64,000 nucleotides of DNA from Blastococcus sp. PRF04-17 (GCF_023016265.1 NZ_CP095412.1:2914001-2978000), one strand, 5' to 3'. Positions 37,214 through 46,133 are shown, numbered from the stretch's first letter. The notes: generated by a model not told the origin, from the letters alone. Translations and numbers: made by a program.

Positions 37214-37474
37214 TGGGCCGCCCCCGCCCCGGCATGGTCGCCCGGTCGGACGAGGTGGCCGGAGGCGTCGGAGGGGCGGGGGCCGCTACGGCCGTGGCTG
37301 TGCACCGGGGAGATCCTGTCTCGAGCGGGAACGTTTTCGACCATCAGCCTCCGTCGGCACGGCAGCCCCCGCGTCGCGCGCAGACCCGATTCCCTTGTCC
37401 CCCCATCGCCCTACACGGCCGTTGGCCCGCAGCCCGACCGTCCGCCGTGGATGCCTCGTCCCGGCGGAGGACGG

Positions 37475-37944
37475 TCAGGCCGCCCGCGCTGCCGGCTGCG
37501 AGGCCAGGACCTCCAGGACCGCGGCCGGGTCGACGAGGACCGGCCCCTCCGCCAGCCGGTAGGTGGTGACCGCGGAGGCAAGGGCCTCCGCTCCCCCGGG
37601 GGCTTGCCGAGGGCGGCGACCACCTCCTCCAGCGGACGCAGGCGGGACATGACCTGCCATGCGTCCGGTAGGGGCCCCGCCACAGTGGTCGGGGTCGGCG
37701 TAGCGGCGGCGGCAGCGGGGGATGCCGGCTTCGCCCGCCTGGGTCCACGCTTGGCCGGGGCTGCGGAGGGCGCCGGCGGCAGCGGCGGCGGGGCCTTCGG
37801 GTCGTCGTGGAAGTCGTCCTCGGTCACGGGGGGAGCGGTCCGCGATCGCCGACGCACGGCAGTCGCCGGATCCTCCCTGTCCGTACGTCGTCCGTACGGA
37901 GGGCCGCGTGCGGGCCCTGTCAGGCCGCTGACCTGGGCGTCCAC
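37475..37944 (-). CDS. Small proline/alanine-rich protein next to attR (one-base frame break)
   Basis: GTG 37944. Adding one C at 37603-37607 (plus strand) joins the frames to give 156 aa. The N-terminus is Arg-rich, the middle Pro/Ala-rich and low complexity, and the C-terminus folded (LRPLEEVVAALGKPPG, then EALASAVTTYRL and LVDPAAVLEVLASQ). It starts only 16 bp from the right core and is co-oriented with the integrase, with 261 bp between them. A role as excision accessory factor is possible from position only. Confidence 0.45.
37891..37900. promoter_or_regulatory. Right subterminal palindrome TCCGTACGGA (possible recombinase arm site)
   Basis: Perfect 10-bp palindrome identical to 9120-9129. 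A second partial copy TCCGTACG lies at 37880-37887. It falls inside the small gene before attR. Functional role is inferred from symmetric placement at both island ends. Confidence 0.4.
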
Positions 37945-37960
37945 CGTCGATAACGGGGTC

Positions 37961-37999
37961 TTTCAAGACCGCCGCCATCGGCCACTAGGCGAGCCCTCC
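37961..37999 (-). pseudogene. 5' half of tRNA-Ser(UGA), split by the island (contains attR core)
   Basis: Minus strand from 37999: acceptor GGAGGGC, TC, D-arm GCCTAGTGGCCGATGGC, G, anticodon stem GCGGT (37972-37968), loop CTTGAAA (37967-37961). Then sequence leaves the tRNA. Its acceptor strand pairs over all 7 bp with GCCCTCC of the 3' half at 8913-8919. The 12-bp core 37961-37972 equals 8961-8972. The promoter of the original tRNA should lie to the right, so an aberrant 5'-half transcript running into the island is possible. Confidence 0.93.
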
Positions 38000-38027
38000 T
38001 GGCCCGGTCGAGGCTAGTCGAACCGCG

Positions 38028-38846
38028 TCACCGCAGCGCCGTGACCAGCGAGCAGCCGGTGGCGCCATAGGGCTCCACGACGAAGCCGAGCTGCTCGAGG
38101 ACGTGCCCGACGGTGGCGTTCATCAGCTCCGAGACGACGTCGTCGGCGGCGGCGCCGCGCACCGAGTGCACGCTCATGCGGTCGTGGGCCCGCCAGCTGA
38201 CCAGGACACCCCGCGCGCCGAGCTCGGGGAACAGGCAGACACCGCCGGCCGCTCCGCCGCCCGCGTCGTCGTGCAGCGGCAGGCCGGCCTCCACCAGGGC
38301 GGCGGCGATCTCGACGAGCAGCGTGGTCAGCGGGTCGGTGTCGGTGAGCAGCCCGTCCCAGTCCTCGGGCAGCCGGTCCAGCTGGTCGCCCAGCTCGCCC
38401 AGCCAGGCGCGCTCCTCGGGCGACGGCCGCGGGATCACGCTGCCGTCGGCGCTGCGGGCACCGAAGATCGCGATCCCCGAGAGCCCCTCGGAGAGGGCGG
38501 CCCACTCCGCGTCGATCCGGTCCTCGAACGGGCCGGCGAGCAGCTGCGCCGACTCGTCGAGCAGCCACCAGCCTCGGTCCGCACCGACGGTCGTCGTGAC
38601 CGTCGGGCGGACGGCGACGGTCTGCGCCGCGCCGGCGTCGGCGTTCCCGGTCGGCCGTACCGGGGCCGGGTCGGGAGCGGGGGACGGCGCGTCGGCGCGC
38701 GCGGGCGACGGCCGCGACGTGCGGGCGCCGTTGCGCTCGAACTCGTACCGGGCCGTCGAGCTGCTGCCGAGCGCCACGACGACGCCGGTGAACAGGCAGA
38801 AGCCCAGCACCGTCAGGGTCGGCCACCACAGCGTCGCGCTCATCAT
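38028..38846 (-). CDS. Membrane-anchored hypothetical protein
   Basis: Start taken at ATG 38846 (MSATLWWPTLTVLGFCLF); further ATGs lie at 38843 and 38867. One N-terminal transmembrane helix is followed by a Pro/Ala/Arg-rich linker (about residues 45-85). The roughly 180-residue domain beyond contains WWLLDESAQLLAGPFEDRID and AGGGAAGGVCLFPELGARGV. The domain is acidic and mixed alpha/beta. It is the first chromosomal gene after the island on the right. Family not recognised. Confidence 0.6.
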   Translation of the reverse strand: MMSATLWWPTLTVLGFCLFTGVVVALGSSSTARYEFERNGARTSRPSPARADAPSPAPDPAPVRPTGNADAGAAQTVAVRPTVTTTVGADRGWWLLDESAQLLAGPFEDRIDAEWAALSEGLSGIAIFGARSADGSVIPRPSPEERAWLGELGDQLDRLPEDWDGLLTDTDPLTTLLVEIAAALVEAGLPLHDDAGGGAAGGVCLFPELGARGVLVSWRAHDRMSVHSVRGAAADDVVSELMNATVGHVLEQLGFVVEPYGATGCSLVTALR

Positions 38847-39168
38847 CACGCGAGGACTCCTCAGCACCTGCGCCGCAGCGGGAAGAGCTGCGAACTGGCG
38901 CAGAAGTTACGGCTCGGCCACGCCGCGCCACGCCAGTTCGGACACGTCACAGGCGTCCCCGTCACCCGATCGTTGCCGACACCACCCGGACCGCACGGTG
39001 ACCAGCCTCACCCCGCACCGTCATGTCGACATGCGGCACGCTGACCTGGGCAAATGCGTCACGGGAGGGCGCGGTCACCCGGAGAGCCGCTGCGCGCCCG
39101 GCGTGTCCGCCGTCCGAAGGCCCTCTGCGGGCCCCTCGGCGTCTTCATCGGCGGGATGATGGCCGACG
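38847..39168. other. Divergent intergenic region
   Basis: About 320 bp between the membrane protein and the MFS gene, which are divergent. No supported ORF, RNA gene or REP element was seen. Confidence 0.4.
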
Positions 39169-40407
39169 ATGACCACCGCCGGCACCCCGACCACCGCCAG
39201 CCCTCCCGGGCTCGCTCGCACCGGCGGCAGCCTCTGGTGGGCGCTGGGCCCGGCCGTCGCGCTGGTGCTGGCCTCGCTGTGCCTGCGCGGCCCCTTCTCG
39301 GCGGTCGGCCCGGTGCTCGGCGAGCTCGGCGACGAGTTCTCGCTGTCCACCGGCGCGCTCGCCGTCGTCACCGCGCTGCCGCTGGTCTGCTTCGGCCTGG
39401 TGTCGCCGTTCGCGCCCGGCCTGGCGGCACGGTTCGGCGTCCACCGGGCGGTGGTCGTCGGCATGGCGGTGATCGCGGCCGGCATCCTGCTGCGCCTCGG
39501 CGGCGCGCCGGGATTGTTCGCCGGCACCGTGCTGCTCACCGGCGGCATCGCGATCGTCAACGTGCTGGCCCCCGCTGCGGCGCGGGCCGAGTACGGCGCG
39601 AAGCGGGCGGCCGCGGTGGTCGGGCTGGTGACGGCGGCCATGGCGACCTCGGCCAGCGCCGGTGCGGGCCTGGCCCAGCCGCTCACCTCGCTGGCCGGCA
39701 GTGCACGGGTCGGGCTGGCGCTGTGGCTGGCGCCCGTGACCGTCGCACTGCTCGCCGTCGCCGTCCTCGCCCGGAGGCGGCGGACGGCGCCTAAGCCGGA
39801 GTCCACGGCGCCCGGCTCGCGGACGGCGATCCTCCGCGACCGCGTGGCGCTGGCGGTGACCCTCTACTTCGGCATCCAGTCGCTGTCGTTCTACGCGATG
39901 CTCACCTGGCTGCCCGGCATCCTGCAGGCCGAGGCGGGCGTCTCGCGAGTGGGGGCCGGCGCCCTGGTCGCGCTGGCCGCCCTGCTCGGTGTCCCGGCGT
40001 CCCTCGTCGTCCCGACGCTGGCCACCCGGCGGCCGTCCCAGGTGGGGTGGGTCGTCGCCGTGTCGGTGCCCACCGTCGTCGGCATCGCCGGCCTGCTCGT
40101 CGCGCCGGCGGCCGCGCCGCTGCTGTGGGCCGTGCTGTACGGGCTGGGCACCGGCGCGGCCTTCCCGCTGGCGATGACCCTCGTGCTGCGGCGCACCCGC
40201 GACGTCGCCCAGACCGGCCGGCTCTCGGCGAGCGCGCAGAGCATCGGCTACCTGATCGCCGCGAGCGGCCCGCTGGCCGTCGGCCTGCTGCACGACGCCA
40301 CCGACAGCTGGACACCGGCGCTCGTGCTGCTGCTGGTCGCCGTCCTGGCGCAGATCGCGATCGGGATCCCGGCCGGCCGCGCCCACCTGGTGCGCGCCGA
40401 CGCGTGA
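39169..40407 (+). CDS. MFS transporter, CynX/NimT type
   Basis: 412 aa with about 12 hydrophobic segments. The N-terminal half has LRGPFSAVGPVLGELGDEF, the CynX/NimT hallmark region. Related proteins export or import cyanate, 2-nitroimidazole and other small organics; the substrate here is unknown. A cytoplasmic loop with basic residues (ARRRRTAPK) lies in the middle, as usual. ATG 39169; alternatives are few. A REP-B element follows the stop, and the ABC operon is convergent. Confidence 0.85.
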   Translation: MTTAGTPTTASPPGLARTGGSLWWALGPAVALVLASLCLRGPFSAVGPVLGELGDEFSLSTGALAVVTALPLVCFGLVSPFAPGLAARFGVHRAVVVGMAVIAAGILLRLGGAPGLFAGTVLLTGGIAIVNVLAPAAARAEYGAKRAAAVVGLVTAAMATSASAGAGLAQPLTSLAGSARVGLALWLAPVTVALLAVAVLARRRRTAPKPESTAPGSRTAILRDRVALAVTLYFGIQSLSFYAMLTWLPGILQAEAGVSRVGAGALVALAALLGVPASLVVPTLATRRPSQVGWVVAVSVPTVVGIAGLLVAPAAAPLLWAVLYGLGTGAAFPLAMTLVLRRTRDVAQTGRLSASAQSIGYLIAASGPLAVGLLHDATDSWTPALVLLLVAVLAQIAIGIPAGRAHLVRADA

Positions 40408-40425
40408 CCGGTCCCGCTTGCCCCC

Positions 40426-40488
40426 GTGATCATCGGCAGATGGCTGCTGCCGTCGGCGCGTCGGGCAGCCATTCGCCGATGATCACGG
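40426..40488. repeat. REP-B palindrome, copy 2
   Basis: CGTGATCATCGGCA on the left and GCCGATGATCACG on the right, with an inner gatggctgc/gcagccat imperfect stem. It lies between convergent genes and its right arm supplies the stop codon of the ABC ATPase gene (40483-40485). Confidence 0.85.
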
Positions 40489-41508
40489 CGGCGGGGGTGT
40501 GTCCGACGTGACAGGGGTGCCGACCACGCCGTGCAGGTGGCAGGCCGCCAGCTGACCGGGCGCGCCGGCCGGCTGCAGCGCCGGGTCGACGTCCGGGCAG
40601 GGCTCGAACACGTACGGGCAGCGTGTCCGGAACCGGCACCCGCTGGGGACGGCGGACGGCGAGGGGACGTCGCCGGTGAGCACGATCCGCTTGCGCGCCC
40701 GCTCCAGCTGCGGATGCGGCACGGGCACGGCCGACAGCAGCGCCTGGGTGTACGGCATCTGCGGGGAGGACCCCACCGCGGCCGCGGGCCCGATCTCGAC
40801 CACCCGGCCCAGGTACATGACCGCGATCCGGTCGGACAGGTGCCGGACGGCGGACAGGTCGTGGGAGATGAACAGCAGCGTGAGCCCCAGCTGCCGCTGC
40901 AGCCGGCGCAGCAGGTTGAGCACCTGCGCCTGGACGCTGACGTCCAGCGACGCGATCGCCTCGTCGCAGACCAGGAAGTCCGGCTCACCGGCCAGGGCAC
41001 GGGCGATGCCGACGCGCTGCCGCTGACCGCCGGAGAACTCGTGCGGATACCGGCCGGCCACCGCGGGGTCCAGCCCGACCAGCTCCAGCAGCTCGCCGAC
41101 CCGGGCCGCGCGCTCGCGCCGGCCCGACCGCAGACCGTGCACCTCCAGCGGCTCGGCCACCGTCTGCGCGACGGTGCGGCGCGGGTCGAGCGACGCGAAC
41201 GGGTCCTGGAACACCATCCCGGCCCGACGGCGCATCGTCTTGAGCCCCCGCCGGTCGAGCGCGGTGACGTCGGTGCCGTCGAAGGTGACGGTCCCGCCGG
41301 TGGGCGGCACCAGCCGCAGCAGCGCGTTGCCCAGCGTCGACTTGCCGCAGCCGGACTCGCCGACCAGCCCCAGCGTCTCGCCGCGGACGATGTCGAGGTC
41401 CACGCCGTCCACGGCGCGCAGCACCCCGGCCGTCTTCCGCCGCACCCCGCCGCCGCGGATCGGGAAGTGCACCTCGAGGCCCCGCGCCGAGACCAGGACG
41501 TCGCTCAT
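40483..41508 (-). CDS. Dipeptide/oligopeptide ABC transporter ATP-binding protein (DppF/OppF type)
   Basis: 341 aa with Walker [20 protein letters not shown]-loop [12 protein letters not shown], signature [15 protein letters not shown], Walker [20 protein letters not shown] and the C-terminal oligopeptide-transporter domain with [15 protein letters not shown]. It energises the permeases encoded upstream. ATG 41508 overlaps the previous stop by 4 bp. It is the last gene of the five-gene operon (binding protein, two permeases, two ATPases). Confidence 0.93.
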   Translation of the reverse strand: MSDVLVSARGLEVHFPIRGGGVRRKTAGVLRAVDGVDLDIVRGETLGLVGESGCGKSTLGNALLRLVPPTGGTVTFDGTDVTALDRRGLKTMRRRAGMVFQDPFASLDPRRTVAQTVAEPLEVHGLRSGRRERAARVGELLELVGLDPAVAGRYPHEFSGGQRQRVGIARALAGEPDFLVCDEAIASLDVSVQAQVLNLLRRLQRQLGLTLLFISHDLSAVRHLSDRIAVMYLGRVVEIGPAAAVGSSPQMPYTQALLSAVPVPHPQLERARKRIVLTGDVPSPSAVPSGCRFRTRCPYVFEPCPDVDPALQPAGAPGQLAACHLHGVVGTPVTSDTPPPP

Positions 41509-42548
41509 CCGGTGCACCACGTCGCGGCCCGGTGCTCCAGCCCCGAGGCGCCGGAACCGCGGTTCTGGCCGGCCGGATCACGACCGGAACCGCGGTTTCG
41601 GTCGGAGATCGGGACCAGCGGGGGCTGCTCGGTCTCGCAGCGGGCGTCGCCGCGCACCGGGCAGCGCGGCCAGAACACGCAGCCCGGCGGCAGGTCGGTC
41701 GGGGGCGGTGGCAGTCCCGGCACCGTGGCCAGCTCCGGCACCTCGCCGTCCGGGCCCACCGGCGCGGCCAGATCGGGCAGCGAGCCCAGCAGCCCGCGCG
41801 TGTAGGGGTGGGCCGGCCGCTCGAGGACGTCGTCCACCGTGCCGTCCTCCACGCAGCGGCCGCCGTACATCACCAGCACCCGGTCGGCGATCCCCGCGAC
41901 CACGCCGAGGTCGTGGGTGATCCAGATGACGCCGGTACCGCGGTGGGCCTGCAGCTTCTCGACCAGGTCGATGATCTGCGCCTGCACGGTCACGTCGAGC
42001 GCGGTCGTCGCCTCGTCCGCGATCAGCAGCGCCGGCGAGTTGGACAGCGCGATCGCGATGATCACCCGCTGCCGCATGCCGCCCGACAGCTCGTGCGGAA
42101 ACCGGTCCAGCGCCCGCTCGGGATCGGGCAGCCCCACCTCGCCCAGCAGCTCGGCCGCCTTCCGGCGGGCCGCCGCCACCGACAGGTCGGAATGCGCCCG
42201 CAGGCCCTCGACGATCTGCCGCCCGATCGTCAGCACCGGGTTCAGCGAGGTCATCGGGTCCTGGAACACCATGCCGGCGCCGGGCCCGCGCACCTGGCGC
42301 AGCCGCTCGGGCGACATGGCCAGCAGGTCCTCACCCTGCAGCAGCGCCCGGCCGGTGACGGTGGCGACCCGCGGCGGCAGCAGCCCGAGCAGCGCGAGCA
42401 CCGACACGCTCTTGCCGCTGCCCGACTCCCCCACCACCGCCACCGTCTCGCCGGGCCCGACGGTGTAGGAGAGCCCGTTGACCACATGGGCGGGACCGCG
42501 CGGCGTGCGCAGCTGCACCCGCAGGTCCTCCACCTCGAGCACGCTCAC
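41505..42548 (-). CDS. Dipeptide/oligopeptide ABC transporter ATP-binding protein (DppD/OppD type)
   Basis: 347 aa. Walker [19 protein letters not shown]-loop [11 protein letters not shown], signature [15 protein letters not shown], Walker [19 protein letters not shown] and [10 protein letters not shown] with the C-terminal Cys pair. GTG 42548 overlaps the DppC stop by 4 bp. Its last 30 codons run through two palindromic GAACCGCGGTTC elements, giving an odd tail ([18 protein letters not shown]). The tail is probably a repeat insertion with no role in transport. Confidence 0.93.
   Translation of the reverse strand: MSVLEVEDLRVQLRTPRGPAHVVNGLSYTVGPGETVAVVGESGSGKSVSVLALLGLLPPRVATVTGRALLQGEDLLAMSPERLRQVRGPGAGMVFQDPMTSLNPVLTIGRQIVEGLRAHSDLSVAAARRKAAELLGEVGLPDPERALDRFPHELSGGMRQRVIIAIALSNSPALLIADEATTALDVTVQAQIIDLVEKLQAHRGTGVIWITHDLGVVAGIADRVLVMYGGRCVEDGTVDDVLERPAHPYTRGLLGSLPDLAAPVGPDGEVPELATVPGLPPPPTDLPPGCVFWPRCPVRGDARCETEQPPLVPISDRNRGSGRDPAGQNRGSGASGLEHRAATWCTG
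41551..41603. repeat. REP-C: two GGAACCGCGGTT palindromes inside the 3' end of the ABC ATPase gene
   Basis: CCGGAACCGCGGTTCTGG (41551-41568) and GACCGGAACCGCGGTTTCGG (from 41582) are near-perfect palindromes in tandem. Unlike REP-A and REP-B they are inside a coding sequence, adding a repeated N-R-G-S-G peptide. Confidence 0.65.
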
Positions 42549-43480
42549 CGCCCACCACCGGCCATCAGCGTCCGCTGGCGCGGGTCCAGCACGTCGCGCA
42601 GCCCGTCGCCGAGCAGGTTGAAGCACAGCACGGTGATGACGATCGCCATGCCGGGGAAGAAGGCCAGCCACCAGGCCAGGTCGATGAAGCCGCGCCCCTC
42701 GGCCAGCATCAGTCCCCACGACGGGTTCGGCGGCTGCGTTCCCAGGCCGAGGAAGGACAGCGCCGCCTCGGCCAGGACGGCGAAGGCGAGGCTGACCGAC
42801 GTCTGCACGATGATCGGCGGCGCCGCGTTGGGCAGCACGTGCCTCGTGAGCAGGCGAAAGTCCGAGGCGCCCACCGACCGCGAGGCGCGGACGTAGACCT
42901 CCTCCCGGACGCCGAGCACGCTGGCGCGGGTCACGCGGGCGAAGATCGGCACGTACACGACGGCGATGGCGATGATCGTGTTCGTCGTCCCGGGCCCGCG
43001 GATCGCCAGGATCGCGATGGCCAGCAGCACCGCCGGGAAGGCGAAGAGCATGTCCATGAACCGCATGAGGACGTCGTCGATCCAGCCCCCGTAGAACCCG
43101 GCGAGCAGGCCGATGAGCGTGCCCACGACGAGCGCCAGCCCGACGGACAGGAAGCCGACCTTCAGCGACACCGACGCACCCAGGATGACCCGGCTGAGGA
43201 TGTCGCGGCCGTAGTCGTCGGTACCGAACCAATGGCTCGAACTGGGCGGTTCCAGCCGGTTCGGGATGTCCTGCGCCGTCCCCGACTGGGGCGCGGAGGT
43301 GTCGTCGAAGACCGCCACCACGATGATCAGCAGCAGCACGAAGGCGGCGACGGCCGCCGTGGGGTTGCGGACGAGCAGGCCCAGGGTCTCCCGCCACCGC
43401 GGGCGGGCGGGCTTGAACGTGACCGGTTCGCCCGGCGGCGGGGACGCGGGGGTCGCGCCCGGGGTCGGCAGCGCGGTCAT
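42545..43480 (-). CDS. Dipeptide/oligopeptide ABC transporter permease (DppC type)
   Basis: 311 aa. An N-terminal cytoplasmic tail rich in Pro precedes the first helix (AAVAAFVLLLIIVVAVF). The periplasmic loop contains HWFGTDDYGRDILSRVI, typical of DppC. The EAA motif with VGASDFRLLTRHVLPN contacts the ATPases. Six transmembrane helices in total. ATG 43480 overlaps the DppB stop by 4 bp. Confidence 0.92.
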   Translation of the reverse strand: MTALPTPGATPASPPPGEPVTFKPARPRWRETLGLLVRNPTAAVAAFVLLLIIVVAVFDDTSAPQSGTAQDIPNRLEPPSSSHWFGTDDYGRDILSRVILGASVSLKVGFLSVGLALVVGTLIGLLAGFYGGWIDDVLMRFMDMLFAFPAVLLAIAILAIRGPGTTNTIIAIAVVYVPIFARVTRASVLGVREEVYVRASRSVGASDFRLLTRHVLPNAAPPIIVQTSVSLAFAVLAEAALSFLGLGTQPPNPSWGLMLAEGRGFIDLAWWLAFFPGMAIVITVLCFNLLGDGLRDVLDPRQRTLMAGGGR

Positions 43481-44418
43481 CGGCGGATCCTCGGGTCGAT
43501 CCGGGTGTAGAGCAGGTCCACGAGCAGGTTGATGACCAGGAAGACCAGGGCGAACAGCAGGACGGCGCCCTGCAGCACCGGGTAGTCGCGGGCCCGGACC
43601 GCCTGCAGCGCCAGCTGGCCGAGGCCGGGCCAGGAGAAGACGATCTCGACCACCACCACGCCCGAGAGCAGGTAGGCCAGCTGCACGCCGGTCACGGTGA
43701 CCAGCGGGAGCAGCGCGTTGCGCAGGACGTGCCAGGTGAAGACCTGCCGCTGCGGCAGCCCTTTGGCCTGCGCGGTGCGCACGTGGTCGGAGCCGAGCGC
43801 CTCGAGCACGCTGGACCGCACGAACCGGGTGATCACCGAGCCGGAGACCACACCGGTGGTCACCGCCGGCAGGATCAGCCGCTGCGCCCACCCGAGCGGG
43901 TCGTCGGTGAGTGGCACGTAGCCGCCGGAGGGCAGCCAGCCGAGCGTGCCGGCGAACACCAGGATCAGCACGATCGCCAGCCAGAAGTCCGGCACCGAGA
44001 TGCCGATCTGGCTGATCACCGTGGCGATCCGGTCGACGACCGACCGGGGGCGCAGCGCCGAGATGGTGCCCAGCGGCACGGCGATCAGCAGGGCGAGCAG
44101 GATCGCCGCGAACGCCAGGGTCAGCGTGGCCGGCAACCGCTCGGCGATCAGCGCGGTCACCGGCTCGCCGCTGCGGAAGCTGACGCCGAGGTCGCCGGTG
44201 ACGGCCCGGCCGGCCCAGTTGAAGAACTGCTCGACCAGCGGCAGGTCCAGGCCGTTGCGGGCCCGCAGCGCGTCGTAGGTCTCCTGCGAGAAGCGGGTGC
44301 CGAGCGCGAGGCGGACCGGGTCACCCCGTACGAGGTGGACCAGGGAGAACACCAGCACGCTGACGCCGGCCAGTACCACGAGCGACTGGCCGACCCGCCG
44401 GAGCAGGTACCCGGTCAG
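43477..44418 (-). CDS. Dipeptide/oligopeptide ABC transporter permease (DppB type)
   Basis: 313 aa with the usual short N-terminus LTGYLLRRVGQSLVVLAGVS, the large periplasmic loop and the EAA loop AQAKGLPQRQVFTWHVLRNA. Six transmembrane helices. No ATG, GTG or TTG precedes the first helix. The frame opens at a CTG that overlaps the stop of the binding-protein gene as CTGA (44415-44418), so translation probably restarts at this rare CTG by coupling. The next in-frame GTG lies inside the first helix and is less likely. Confidence 0.85.
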   Translation of the reverse strand: MTGYLLRRVGQSLVVLAGVSVLVFSLVHLVRGDPVRLALGTRFSQETYDALRARNGLDLPLVEQFFNWAGRAVTGDLGVSFRSGEPVTALIAERLPATLTLAFAAILLALLIAVPLGTISALRPRSVVDRIATVISQIGISVPDFWLAIVLILVFAGTLGWLPSGGYVPLTDDPLGWAQRLILPAVTTGVVSGSVITRFVRSSVLEALGSDHVRTAQAKGLPQRQVFTWHVLRNALLPLVTVTGVQLAYLLSGVVVVEIVFSWPGLGQLALQAVRARDYPVLQGAVLLFALVFLVINLLVDLLYTRIDPRIRR

Positions 44419-45947
44419 GGCAGCTCCACGTCCTCGAAGTTGATCGCCCGGTCGGCCCGGATCTGGTAGCCCTCCAGCCCCGGGACCCACGCCTGGACGA
44501 CGTCGGGGTTGAACAGGTAGAGGTACGAGACGTCGTCCACGATCAGCTTCGCGGCCTGGTCGTAGAGCTCCTTGCGCTCCTCCTCGTCGACGGTCGTCGA
44601 GGCCTCCTGCAGCAGCGCGTCGACCTCGGGGTTGCTGTAGCCCTGGTAGTTGTTCGCGCCGTCGGTGATGTGCTGCGACTCGTAGAAGGCGGCCGGGTCG
44701 ATGTTGCCGAGCCAGCTGAGCAGGAACGCGTCGAACTGGCCCTGGCTCTGCCGGTCCAGCCAGGTGGCGAAGTCGAGGACCTCCACCTCGACGTTGATGC
44801 CGATCGGCTCGAGCTGGCTGGCGATGACCTGGGCCGACGTCACCGACTCGGGCAGCTCGTCGGTGACCATCAGCCCCATCGTGAGCGGCGTGGTCACGCC
44901 GGCCTCCTCCAGCAGCTGCCGGGCGGCGTCCGGGTCGGTCTCGAACGGGGCGTAGTCGTAGTAGAAGAAGCTGTCCTCGGGGATCGCGGTCTGGTTGGCC
45001 CGCGCCGCGCCGAACCGGGCGGCCTCGGCGACCTCGTCGCGGTCCACGGCGGTGGCGATCGCCCGCCGCACCTGCGGGTTGTCGAACGGCGGCACCGCGT
45101 AGTTCATCGACATGTACCAGTAGTCGACGCTGGCGGTCGTCTCGAGCTCGACCTCGCCGCCCTCGCCGAGCGACTCGATCTGCTGCGGCGGCACGTTGTC
45201 GGTCCAGTGCACCTCGCCGTTGCGCAGCGCGGTCAGCGCCGCCGCCGGCTCGGTGATGTAGCGGAACTCCACGCCGCTGATGGCCGGAGCGCCGTCCCAG
45301 TAGTCCTCGAAGGCGCTCAGCTCGGTGCTGGTGGCGTCGGTGCTCTCCAGCCGGAAGGGGCCGGTGCCGTTCGCCTCGGTGGTGAGGTCGAACTCCTCGG
45401 CCGCGTTCTCCGAGACGATCGACATGCCCTTGAAGGCGCCGATCCGCTCGAGCAGGTTCGGCGTCGGCTGCGAGAGGTTGATGACCACCGTCCGGTCGTC
45501 CGGCGCCTCGACCGACTCGACGTTGGCGAACCGGTAGGCGTTCGACAGCTCCTCGTCGATGATCCGGTTGTAGGAGTAGACGACGTCGGCGGAGTCGAAC
45601 TCGCTGCCGTCGTGGAAGGTGACGCCATCGCGGAGGGCGAACGTCCAGGTCAGGTTGTCGTCGCTGACCTCCCACTCCTCGGCCAGGCTCGCCTCGAAGG
45701 TCAGGTCCTCGGCATTGGGGACGACGAGGGTGTCGTAGACGTTCTCGAGCACCTGGAAGCTGGCGTAGGCACTCGTCACGTGCGGGTCGAGCTGGTCGGG
45801 CTGGGCGCTCACCGCGGCGATCAGGACGCTGTCGCCGTCCCCACCGCCGCCGCTGCCACCGGTGTCGACGCTCTCCCCGCCACCACCGCAGGCGGTCAGG
45901 AGGAGGGCGCCGGCTGCGGCGAGGGCAAGTGGTCGGCTGGCGCGCAC
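44415..45947 (-). CDS. Peptide/solute-binding lipoprotein of the ABC transporter (SBP family 5)
   Basis: 510 aa. Signal peptide with lipobox ALLLTACGG (Cys about 20), then a Gly/Ser-rich linker and the family-5 binding fold. Typical segments include EEWEVSDDNLTWTFALRDGV, then TFHDGSEFDSADVVYS and NNYQGYSNPEVDALL. GTG 45947 has a GGAGG site 8 bases upstream. It captures peptides or similar ligands outside the membrane for the DppBCDF parts encoded downstream. It is the first gene of the operon; ligand unknown. Confidence 0.92.
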   Translation of the reverse strand: MRASRPLALAAAGALLLTACGGGGESVDTGGSGGGGDGDSVLIAAVSAQPDQLDPHVTSAYASFQVLENVYDTLVVPNAEDLTFEASLAEEWEVSDDNLTWTFALRDGVTFHDGSEFDSADVVYSYNRIIDEELSNAYRFANVESVEAPDDRTVVINLSQPTPNLLERIGAFKGMSIVSENAAEEFDLTTEANGTGPFRLESTDATSTELSAFEDYWDGAPAISGVEFRYITEPAAALTALRNGEVHWTDNVPPQQIESLGEGGEVELETTASVDYWYMSMNYAVPPFDNPQVRRAIATAVDRDEVAEAARFGAARANQTAIPEDSFFYYDYAPFETDPDAARQLLEEAGVTTPLTMGLMVTDELPESVTSAQVIASQLEPIGINVEVEVLDFATWLDRQSQGQFDAFLLSWLGNIDPAAFYESQHITDGANNYQGYSNPEVDALLQEASTTVDEEERKELYDQAAKLIVDDVSYLYLFNPDVVQAWVPGLEGYQIRADRAINFEDVELP

Positions 45948-46133
45948 GGGGTTCCTCCGGGAGCTCGGGTGCAGTCGTCCGCCTCCGACCCTGGCCCGCG
46001 AGGCCCGGGGCTGCCACCCCAATCCGGTGCTGAGCGGGATCGTTGCCCGTTCGATACGTACCGGCGGCCGAGCGGTGACGAGTGGCCTGGCCCACACTGA
46101 GGGCGTCCGTCGACCGCTGCGCAGGGGGCCCGC

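Larger units (their letters stand above)
8961..37960. mobile_element. 29.0-kb integrative defence island inserted in tRNA-Ser(UGA)
   Basis: The element is bounded by 12-bp direct repeats tttcaagaccgc (8961-8972 and 37961-37972), which are the tRNA anticodon stem and loop. A tyrosine recombinase lies near the right end. Cargo includes restriction-like, DISARM-like and PLD-type genes, and an intact replacement tRNA-Ser. REP-A and REP-B palindromes, common on both flanks, were not seen inside. No conjugation, replication or phage structural genes are recognisable, so it is probably an integrative element mobilised by its own integrase or by helpers. Confidence 0.9.

Noticed and set aside
8910-37999. 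The two tRNA halves as a functional trans-spliced or permuted tRNA
   Set aside because: Halves are 29 kb apart in normal relative order with an integrase between them, no leader pairing sequences were seen, and an intact replacement tRNA exists. Simple disruption explains it.
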